Origin: an uncultured Oscillospiraceae bacterium
GTDB taxonomy: Bacteria; Bacillota; Clostridia; Oscillospirales; Oscillospiraceae
Direction: 5' to 3'
NCBI GenBank assembly: GCA_910588105.1
Contig: CAJUQD010000005.1
Span: 20,742 to 84,741 of the forward strand
DNA: 64,000 bases
Both the position numbers and the translations under genes were made by a program. Of the stretch, positions 15,198-21,793 are shown piece after piece (position 1 is the stretch's first letter; the number at the start of each line of letters is the position of its first letter). The notes under the pieces were generated by a model that searched no databases, was not told the DNA's origin, and worked only from the letters and a program-made list of their open reading frames with translations.

Positions 15198-16719
15198 CAT
15201 GAATTAGAGCGGTATTGTCTATCCCTAAATCGCCCAGCAGCCGCAGGCAGATGTCCACATTCCCATCCTTATCCACTTCAATTTTCTGGATAATGCGCTT
15301 TAACTGGGCGTTGGTCATCTGGTGGACATCTGTAATATCTTCGATTTCCCGGAAAGTCCGGTTCAGGATATCTTCCAACTGTTCCCCTTTCGTCAGGCGG
15401 CTGGCTACCAGTTTCAGCTCATTCTCCAGCCGTTCCACTTCCTGCCTTGTCCCGGCCAGCCTGGTGTTCAGCTCCTCGCGGGAGATCAGGTCATCGGTAT
15501 ACATATCCATGTACTTCTGACGGCTTTTTTGCAGTTTGGACAGCTGTGCGGTGAGTTCCTTCTCATAGCTGAGGTTTTCATCCCTGGCTTTATAGACCCG
15601 CTGGAACTCCCCCACCACATAGTGTATCACATTCTTTTTGGATTGGAGCACCTGGGTAAAGTAGTTTTGAAGGGCCTGTATCAATTCCTCCTCATCCACC
15701 GTAACAGAATTGGGGCAGTTATCTGCCCCCTTCCCGTTGTGCCCGGAGCATACCCAGCGGACATAGGTGTTTTTGTAGGTGCGGACAGTGCGGCGGAACG
15801 ACCAACCACACTCTTTGCATTTGATAAGGGTGGAAAACAGGTGTTTGTTGCTCTGGCGCTCCTTATCCACTTTGAATGCCTGCCCACGATCTGCCATGAT
15901 CTGCTGTGCCAGCTCAAATACCTCAGGCCTAATGATCCGCAGGTCGGGCCTGTCCACCACCATCCACTGTGTTTCATCCCTGTCGGTGCGCTGGCCGGTA
16001 AGGAAGTCTGTGATCTCCTGTTTACCGTTGATAATCTTGCCGGTATACAACTCGTTGGTCAGGATGCGGCAGGTGGCATTCTGGCTCCATTGACAGCCGC
16101 GCTTGGTACGCACACCTTGCGCATTGAGCATATTGGCAATCTTTGCCGCACCATAACCTTCCTGGGCATACCACTGGTAGATCTGGCGGATGACGGCGGC
16201 TTCCTTCTGGTTGATGGCCAGGTTGAAATAGTCCCCGATAGTCTTATCGTAACCGTAGACGATGTTGGGCACCCGGCCTTTTTCCGCGTTCATTTTTTTC
16301 CCAAACTTGATACGCTTGGAGGTGTTGGCACTCTCCTCCTGGGCCAGGGCGCCAAAAATAGTAAGCACAAATTCGCTGTTACCCATGCTTGTCATATTGG
16401 CAGTGAGGAACTGCGTTTCAATGCCCAGGGCTTTCAGCTTGCGGATGTTCTGGAGCAGATCCACCGTGTTGCGGGCGAACCGGGAGATATCCTTGACCAC
16501 CACCATATCGAAGATACCCCGTTCCGCATCCTGCATCATCCGTAGGAATTCTTTACGGTTTTTGATTTTTGTGCCCGAAATCCCCTCATCGGCATAGAGC
16601 CGTACCAGGGTATCCCCTGTGCGCTGGGTGTACTCAGCGAAGAACTGCTTCTGTGTCGCCAGGCTATTAAGCTGATCCTCTTTGTCAGTGGATACCCGGC
16701 AGTAGGCGGCAATGTTCAT
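15184..16719 (-). CDS. Large serine site-specific recombinase
   Basis: A 511-residue recombinase. The resolvase catalytic domain starts NIAAYCRVSTDKEDQ with the nucleophile Ser10. An arginine cluster is in VVVKDISRFARNTVDLL, followed by the recombinase domain, a zinc ribbon (CKECGW ... C ... CPNS) and a C-terminal coiled coil (about residues 375-450). Such enzymes integrate and excise mobile elements. Only two tiny ORFs and fragments accompany it here, so this looks like the remnant of an integrated element. Confidence 0.92.
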   Translation of the reverse strand: MNIAAYCRVSTDKEDQLNSLATQKQFFAEYTQRTGDTLVRLYADEGISGTKIKNRKEFLRMMQDAERGIFDMVVVKDISRFARNTVDLLQNIRKLKALGIETQFLTANMTSMGNSEFVLTIFGALAQEESANTSKRIKFGKKMNAEKGRVPNIVYGYDKTIGDYFNLAINQKEAAVIRQIYQWYAQEGYGAAKIANMLNAQGVRTKRGCQWSQNATCRILTNELYTGKIINGKQEITDFLTGQRTDRDETQWMVVDRPDLRIIRPEVFELAQQIMADRGQAFKVDKERQSNKHLFSTLIKCKECGWSFRRTVRTYKNTYVRWVCSGHNGKGADNCPNSVTVDEEELIQALQNYFTQVLQSKKNVIHYVVGEFQRVYKARDENLSYEKELTAQLSKLQKSRQKYMDMYTDDLISREELNTRLAGTRQEVERLENELKLVASRLTKGEQLEDILNRTFREIEDITDVHQMTNAQLKRIIQKIEVDKDGNVDICLRLLGDLGIDNTALIHDDYT

Positions 16720-16794
16720 ATGTGTACCTCTCCGTTAGATTTTAAACCGCTCTGTTGCAACGGTATTGTGCCACACTCTTGCGGGAATAGCAGC

Positions 16795-16827
16795 AAAAAC
16801 AACCCGGCCTGCGATCACACAGGCCGG
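16795..16827 (-). terminator. Terminator at the end of the 55-aa gene
   Basis: On the minus strand CCGGCCTG and CAGGCCGG form an 8-bp stem followed by GTTGTTTTT. It overlaps the stop of the 55-aa gene and lies upstream of the recombinase. Confidence 0.65.
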
Positions 16828-16982
16828 ATCCCCCCCTCCTGCCGGGACTGCCGGCTGTCGGCCTGGATGGCCTGCTCCACCTTTCCCCGGTTTGCTTCCA
16901 GAAGGATTTTTACGATGCAGTCGGCAGTGGCTTCTGCCGTGTTAGGGTTATGGAACCGATAATTCAACGCTTGCTTTTTCAC
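16815..16982 (-). CDS. Small conserved-looking protein upstream of recombinase (55 aa)
   Basis: A GTG-initiated ORF, product VKKQALNYRFHNPNTAEATA... and KILLEANRGKVEQAIQ. The RFHNPNT...EANRGKVE pattern is, from memory, common to small ORFs beside serine recombinases in clostridial integrative elements; function is unknown. The ribosome site (a G-run 14 bases upstream) is weak, so the start is uncertain. Confidence 0.55.
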   Translation of the reverse strand: MKKQALNYRFHNPNTAEATADCIVKILLEANRGKVEQAIQADSRQSRQEGGIRPV

Positions 16983-17067
16983 GGTGAAGCTGCCGCCCCC
17001 CTTCGGTTCAGCTTATGACAGGGGGATAAAAAGTAGTACCTGCGGATATTGTCCCTTTCTCCCTGGG

Positions 17068-17517
17068 TCACAGGGCAAGTTCAAAATTGTGCACTTCACT
17101 GCCACCGAACTTCTGACCCATGGCCAGCTTTTTCTGCGCTTCCCGCCGGCGCTGTTTGCTCTCTGTCCATGTGGGCGGTGTAGGGAACTGCCAGTCGGCA
17201 TCACGCTCCAAGTCTGCCATCACGCTGAACCAACCTGCGGCCAAATCACCCATCCAGCCTTCGTCCGGCTCCACCATCTGGGGACGGAAGGCAAATTGAA
17301 TAGCAGTATCAAGCGCATCAGGAGAACGGACCCGAAGCTTTCTCAAAGTGGCTTTTACCTTATGGAAGGACTGATTAAATCGACAAGAGCGATTTACGAG
17401 AGATTTTGCTCCAGCATCACGGAGCAGCTCGCCTACCGCTTGGACGTGGTGAGTCCTGAGATTGTCCATGACCACAATATCACCTGGCCGGAGGGTAGGG
17501 ATCAGCACCTCTTTCAA
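17068..17517 (-). pseudogene. IS630-family transposase, C-terminal fragment with a MITE-end replacement
   Basis: 149 codons of a DDE transposase. PGDIVVMDNLRTHHVQAVGELLRDAGAK is the middle-Asp region of IS630 transposases, and KVKATLRKLRVRSPDALDTAI is the segment after the final Glu. Between them the expected LPPYSPDLNPIE block is absent. It is replaced in frame by residues encoded by a 50-base stretch (17364-17415) that matches the terminal repeat of MITE copy D. The N-terminal half is missing. The protein cannot be active. Confidence 0.7.
17364..17415. repeat. MITE terminal-repeat fragment inside the IS630 remnant
   Basis: GGAAGGACTGATTAAATC... matches the left end of MITE copy D (41920 onward, discounting its insert) over about 46 bases with two or three changes. 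Similarity is weaker beyond that. Confidence 0.65.
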
Positions 17518-17540
17518 ATAATTTTTTGAAGCGCAAAACT

Positions 17541-17694
17541 ACGCATAAAGCCGCATAACTGTTTACCACTTTTGGCAAAAGCGGTTGAAATACAAGGGTT
17601 TTGCGCTACTCTTTATTTCTTCCCGCACGTCCTCATATTGTGATTTTGTAAGGTTGGGCACCATTTGGGCACCAAAAAATTATTGGAGGGCAGC
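17541..17694. other. Gap in the accessory region
   Basis: AT-richer than its surroundings. On the minus strand a frame without start reads MVPNLTKSQYEDVREEIKSS and ends FNRFCQKW then stop. It could be the tail of a lost gene of the element. A GGGCACCA motif occurs twice close together at about 17655-17675. No feature can be assigned. Confidence 0.3.
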
Positions 17695-17880
17695 ATGAAA
17701 AACACGTTATTGGGCAGGGGCATCCTGCTCCCCACTGGCGAGATCAGCAAGGATAAGATCAACCTTGTGGCCGGTGCTATTACCCAGCCATTTGCGGAAA
17801 TGGTATGGGCAACTACTGGCGGAGATTGGGAACCATCGTTACGGAACCTCATCATTTTCCCGGCCCTCCCTTTTTATTAG
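17695..17880 (+). CDS. Hypothetical small protein (61 aa)
   Basis: Starts ATG after TTGGAGGG; product MKNTLLGRGILLPTGEISKD... ending FPALPFY. The ribosome site is good but the sequence is not recognised and the gene lies among element debris, so it may be a truncated passenger. Confidence 0.35.
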   Translation: MKNTLLGRGILLPTGEISKDKINLVAGAITQPFAEMVWATTGGDWEPSLRNLIIFPALPFY

Positions 17881-17888
17881 ATTGATGG

Positions 17889-19163
17889 TTACAGCACTTT
17901 TTCCACGCTGAACATGGACTCCAAGACGATAAAATTTGTGTGGAAAGGGTTGTTCAGGTTCCAAAAGCTCACGCCTGCAAGACCGTATTCGTTCACCAGT
18001 CCATATTTGGCCCGGAGACTGCGGGCATCCTCGAACCAGACCTCATGCTGTCTCCCGTCTTTGTCGTAGTAGCGGAAGAAGGGGGACTGCGCGGCCTGAT
18101 CGTACTGGATGCCTGCCCCCACCTGTCCAGCCAACGTGACCGCGTCAACACTGGAGAGGGAGCGTGCCGCCGTGCCCTGCGCAAAGGGCAGCGTCCAATC
18201 ATAACCGTAGTTGGGCATGCCCATGAGAATATGCCCCGCCGGTATGGCCTGCGTGGCGTAGTCCAGCACCTGGCGCACCTTATCCAGCGGCGCCACCGCC
18301 ATGGCCGGGCCGTATGTATAGCCCCATTCATAAGTCATGAGGACAACGTAGTCCACAGTCTGCCCGTGGAAGGCATAGTCGTGGGCCTCGTACAGAAGTC
18401 CCTGTTGGCTGTCTGAGAGCTTTGGCGCCAGCGCAGTCACCACAATGTAGCCCAACTGGTGCATCCGCTCCGCCAGGCGGCGCAGAAATTGATTGTAGCT
18501 GTCCCGGTCAAACTGGTAGATATACTCAAAGTCTAAGTTTACACCGTACCAGCTGCCCTGCCGCAGCAATTCCTCCGCGTTTTCCAAAAATTTATCCTGT
18601 ATGTCCTGGTCGGTCAGAATGGCGTGGGCGATCTGGCCGGAGAACCCCCCCGCCTCCAGCAGGTTTGTAAGCGTTAGCAGGTTTGCCGTGCGCTGTCCGG
18701 CAGAGACCGTTACATTTACGTTGAAAGTCGGCGTCAGGTTTCCAAAGAGGTCGGAGCGGTAGGAAAAGGGCGAGAGGAACGTCAGATAGGGCAGCGCTGC
18801 GTTCAGCGTGCTGTCCAAGGCATCGGTTACATATCCGTTGACGATAATCTCCCGCATTTGCCGGACATCGGTGGGAATAACGACCGTCTGCCCGGGATAA
18901 ATACGGTTGGGATTGGCAATCTGAGGATTCGCCGCCATGAGATGCGGAAAGCTTACACCATACCTGCGCGCAATAGAATGCAGGGTATCGCCGCGGCTCA
19001 CTGTGCGGCGGTTTTCATTGTTTCGAATCGCAAGCGCCTGCCCTACCGACAGTACATCGGGGTTTTGCAGCTGATTGACTGCGATAATGCTATCCACCGG
19101 TGTGGAATGTCGGCGGGCTATTTGATGGACGGTGTCTCCGCTCTTTACAACATATATTTCCAA
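17889..19163 (-). CDS. LysM-GH18 spore peptidoglycan hydrolase (SleL/YaaH-like)
   Basis: A 424-residue protein. Two LysM domains (IYVVKSGDTVHQIARRH at residues 2-45 and TVSRGDTLHSIARRYG at about 52-97) precede a GH18 barrel. The barrel holds the catalytic DxxxDxE-type motif GVNLDFEYIYQ near residue 195 and the YEWGY region. In Bacillus SleL/YaaH is an N-acetylglucosaminidase acting on spore cortex fragments. A TTG start at 19163 is preferred: AGGAGG lies 9 bases upstream and the product then begins MEIYVVKSGDT, like YaaH. An ATG three codons earlier abuts the ribosome site. No signal peptide, as usual for this spore protein. Confidence 0.9.
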   Translation of the reverse strand: MEIYVVKSGDTVHQIARRHSTPVDSIIAVNQLQNPDVLSVGQALAIRNNENRRTVSRGDTLHSIARRYGVSFPHLMAANPQIANPNRIYPGQTVVIPTDVRQMREIIVNGYVTDALDSTLNAALPYLTFLSPFSYRSDLFGNLTPTFNVNVTVSAGQRTANLLTLTNLLEAGGFSGQIAHAILTDQDIQDKFLENAEELLRQGSWYGVNLDFEYIYQFDRDSYNQFLRRLAERMHQLGYIVVTALAPKLSDSQQGLLYEAHDYAFHGQTVDYVVLMTYEWGYTYGPAMAVAPLDKVRQVLDYATQAIPAGHILMGMPNYGYDWTLPFAQGTAARSLSSVDAVTLAGQVGAGIQYDQAAQSPFFRYYDKDGRQHEVWFEDARSLRAKYGLVNEYGLAGVSFWNLNNPFHTNFIVLESMFSVEKVL

Positions 19164-19414
19164 GGTAATCATCCTCCTGTTGAACTTGCCTGGATACCAC
19201 ATCCTATTCCTGGCAGCAGCTACCGGTGCCGACGTGTCCGCCCTTAGAGGCTGTACCAATCGCCTTAGTCTAAAGGTTTGACCCTCGGATGTCAAACGGA
19301 GGGCGAGACACTTTTGCTTTCTAGAAAAATAGAGACAATATTTCGGTTATTTTGGAAATATATATTTCGGCTTGGGCAGTGCTAAAATAGTGGCGTGATA
19401 CAAGTCGTCAATCA

Positions 19415-19435
19415 TTAGGCGCCGTTTGAAAATTG
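19415..19435. repeat. Truncated end of MITE family C
   Basis: TTAGGCGCCGTTTGAAAATTG is identical to the left terminus of copy C (41931 onward), then similarity stops. A solitary end with no partner indicates a truncated or recombined insertion. Confidence 0.6.
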
Positions 19436-19471
19436 TCGTTCTTCTTTTTCGATGCCTCCTTCATGGTAATC

Positions 19472-19597
19472 TCAATATACCTCTGGAGATCCAACAAGGA
19501 GTAGGAATTGCGTTTTATCGCCGTCTTCCTCCTCAATGTTCCCTACATTACCGCAGCAGGGACAGTCTGCCGAGCCAATCCCGTTAAAACGATCCAT
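19472..19597 (-). pseudogene. Small CxxC protein gene, probably frameshifted
   Basis: ATG with GGAGG upstream; product MDRFNGIGSADCPCCGNVGN... of 41 residues with a CPCC thiol motif, then stop. A second frame continues with NSYSLLDLQRYIEITMKEASKKKND and terminates within the MITE end. A frameshift plus MITE truncation of a small zinc-ribbon-like protein would explain both frames. Confidence 0.35.
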
Positions 19598-19789
19598 AAC
19601 TTGTCCTCCAAAGCCAGATCGTACCGTGGAGGGTTGGGCTGTGCTGCTGCTCCCAGCTAATACGTCTGTGTCCTGCCGAACTACAAATTTCTTTTGAACC
19701 GCAGCGCTGATTCCCCTCAGCCCTGCGGTTCTCTTTTGAGCTGGCTTATTTTACGCTTACTTATTTACGGCGGGTGTTTTTTTACCGCC

Positions 19790-19818
19790 TTGCCTTTTCC
19801 CCTGGTTTCTGCTACAAT
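19790..19818 (+). promoter_or_regulatory. Sigma-A promoter for the pseudouridine synthase
   Basis: TTGCCT and TACAAT separated by 17 bases, 37 bases before the start codon. Confidence 0.7.
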
Positions 19819-19855
19819 GCCCGGGAATCTGAATTCCCCGGAGGAGGCGCGCGCC

Positions 19856-20818
19856 ATGAAGGAATTTACCATCGGCCCCAACGATGCGGGCCAGCGGCTG
19901 GACCGCTGGCTGGCCAAGGCCGTCCCCCTCCTCCCCGCCGCCCTGGCCCAAAAGTACATCCGGCTCAAGCGGGTGAAGGTAAACGGCAGGGGCTCCAAGC
20001 GGGACGCCCGGCTGGAGCAGGGGGATGTCCTCCAGCTGTACGTCAACGATGAATTTTTTGAAACCCCCACCCCCGACAACGCCTTTTTGCGGGTGGAACG
20101 GCCCCAGCTGGACATTCTGTACGAGGACGGGCACCTGCTGCTGCTCAACAAGCGTCCCGGCATGGTGGTCCATCCCGACGGCAGGGAACAGATCAATACC
20201 CTCATCACCCACATCCAGGCCTACCTGTACCAGAAACGGGAGTGGTCCCCCCGGTGGGAAAGCTCCTTCGCCCCCGCCCTGTGCAACCGCATCGACCGCA
20301 ATACCGGGGGCATTGTCATCGCCGCCAAAACCGCCGAGGCCCTGCGGGTGATGAACCAGAAAATCCGGGACCGGGAGCTGCAAAAGCTGTACCTGTGCGT
20401 TATACACGGGGAGATGTCCCCCCGGGCAGGCCAGCTGAAGGGATATATTTTGAAAGATGAGGGCAGGGCCCAGGTACAGGTATTCGGCCACCCTGTCCCC
20501 GGCGGCAAGACGGCGGTGACGGTTTACCGCACGCTGGCAGCCCGCAGCGGGCTGTCCCTGGTGGAGTGCGACCTCATCACCGGGCGCACCCACCAGATCC
20601 GGGCCCAGTTCGCCGCCGCGGGCCATCCCCTGCTGGGGGACGGCAAGTATGGCCGGGAGCGGGACGGCAAGCACTTTGACCGCAGGTTCCAGGCGCTGTA
20701 CTCCTATAAACTGAAATTCCAGTTCACCACGGACGCCGGGTGTTTGGAGCATTTGAACGGCCGGGAGTGGGCGGTGGAGGATGTGGATTTTGTCCGCGAA
20801 TACTTTCCAGAGGGGTGA
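19856..20818 (+). CDS. RluA family pseudouridine synthase
   Basis: A 320-residue RNA-modifying enzyme. The N-terminal S4 RNA-binding domain covers roughly residues 10-75. The catalytic domain carries NRIDRNTGGIVIAAKT, with the nucleophilic Asp in the RxDxxTxG-type motif, and TGRTHQIRAQFAAAGHPLLGD. The usual HRLD start of the motif is NRID here, a tolerated change. The target uridine is unknown. The ATG follows GGAGGAGG. The GNAT gene starts within a few bases of its stop. Confidence 0.9.
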   Translation: MKEFTIGPNDAGQRLDRWLAKAVPLLPAALAQKYIRLKRVKVNGRGSKRDARLEQGDVLQLYVNDEFFETPTPDNAFLRVERPQLDILYEDGHLLLLNKRPGMVVHPDGREQINTLITHIQAYLYQKREWSPRWESSFAPALCNRIDRNTGGIVIAAKTAEALRVMNQKIRDRELQKLYLCVIHGEMSPRAGQLKGYILKDEGRAQVQVFGHPVPGGKTAVTVYRTLAARSGLSLVECDLITGRTHQIRAQFAAAGHPLLGDGKYGRERDGKHFDRRFQALYSYKLKFQFTTDAGCLEHLNGREWAVEDVDFVREYFPEG

Positions 20819-20823
20819 GGGGT

Positions 20824-21297
20824 TTGGCCTGCGAAATTTTAAACATCAGGGAGCACCCCGGGCTGCGGGACAAAGCGGCGGCGTGGTTCCATGCCAAATG
20901 GGGCGTCCCCCTGGACGCTTATCGGGAGAGCATAGGGCAGTGCCTGGCGCACAGGGGTTCCGTACCCCAGTGGTATGTCGCCGTGGACGGGGAACAAATC
21001 ACCGGCGGCCTCGGGGTGATTGAAAACGACTTTCACAACCGCAAGGACCTCGCCCCCAACGTGTGCGCCGTCTATGTGGAGGAGGCATACCGCTGCCGGG
21101 GGGTCGCCGGGGCGCTGCTGGAGCACGCCTGCGCGGACATGGCGGAGCTGGGGGTAGGCACCCTGTACCTGCTCACCGGCCACACGTCCTTTTATGAGCG
21201 GTACGGCTGGCGGTTTCTGTGCATGGCCCAGGGGGACGGGGACACCTGCCCTTCCCGGATGTACGTCCGCCGCTGGAGCAGGCCATGTGGAGCGTAA
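20824..21297 (+). CDS. GNAT family N-acetyltransferase
   Basis: A 157-residue acetyltransferase. The acetyl-CoA loop is in VEEAYRCRGVAGALLEHA (R/QxxGxG/A pattern), followed by YLLTGHTSFYERYGWRF, the C-terminal strand region. The substrate is unknown. The start is uncertain: a TTG at 20824 with GAGGGG upstream is used here, and an in-frame GTG at 20815 overlaps the previous stop. Confidence 0.82.
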   Translation: MACEILNIREHPGLRDKAAAWFHAKWGVPLDAYRESIGQCLAHRGSVPQWYVAVDGEQITGGLGVIENDFHNRKDLAPNVCAVYVEEAYRCRGVAGALLEHACADMAELGVGTLYLLTGHTSFYERYGWRFLCMAQGDGDTCPSRMYVRRWSRPCGA

Positions 21298-21740
21298 AAT
21301 GTTACAGGTTCGGGTTCGACCCATGGGGGCTGGGGCTGTTCCTGCTCATCATGCTGCCCAACCTGGCGTGGTTCGCACTTCCCGCCCCCAACGATATCCT
21401 GCGGGCTGAATCCGCCGCGCCCCTGCTTGACGGCCTGGGGCAGTGCCTGCAAATTATCATGGTGGCGGCTCTGTGCCTGCTGGTCAATGTCTCCCGGGAC
21501 AGGCCCATAAAGCGCGGCTTTGCCGCGGGCGCCGCCCTGTGCGCCACGCTGTACTTCGCCGGGTGGGCGGGCTATTACGCCGGGGCGGCAAGCGCCGGCG
21601 TGATCCTGACCCTCTGCCTCGCCCCCTGCGGGGCGTTCCTGCTCTTCTCCCTGGCACGCGGCAACGCCCCCGCCCTGCTGGCGGCGGCCGGCTTTACCCT
21701 GTGCCACCTGGGCTCCACCATCATCACCTTCATCCTGTAA
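21285..21740 (+). CDS. Small integral membrane protein, unknown
   Basis: A 151-residue hydrophobic protein with about five membrane segments. It starts MWSVKCYRFGFDPWGLGLF and has the short loop LPNLAWFALPAPNDIL. Its start overlaps the end of the GNAT gene, so it is the last gene of the operon. No family is recognised with confidence. Confidence 0.75.
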   Translation: MWSVKCYRFGFDPWGLGLFLLIMLPNLAWFALPAPNDILRAESAAPLLDGLGQCLQIIMVAALCLLVNVSRDRPIKRGFAAGAALCATLYFAGWAGYYAGAASAGVILTLCLAPCGAFLLFSLARGNAPALLAAAGFTLCHLGSTIITFIL

Positions 21741-21783
21741 AAAGGCCCCGGCCCAGTCCTTGAGACTGGGCCGGGGCTTTCCT
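21741..21783 (+). terminator. Strong terminator between convergent genes
   Basis: Hairpin AAAGGCCCCGGCCCAGTC / GACTGGGCCGGGGCTTT with a 5-base loop. It ends the RluA operon and faces the copA stop. Confidence 0.88.
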
Positions 21784-21793
21784 CTTCCCCCGC

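Larger units (their letters stand above)
19164..19855. other. Intergenic region with broken small ORF and MITE end
   Basis: About 690 bases. It contains AT-rich DNA just upstream of the sleL-like gene, a 21-base MITE C end at 19415-19435, a broken small ORF at 19472-19597, and the promoter of the pseudouridine synthase near 19790-19818. Nothing else is recognised. Confidence 0.6.

Noticed and set aside
17613..17855. Minus-strand ORF of 80 codons in the accessory region
   Set aside because: No ribosome site or recognisable sequence, and it overlaps a plus-strand ORF with a better start.
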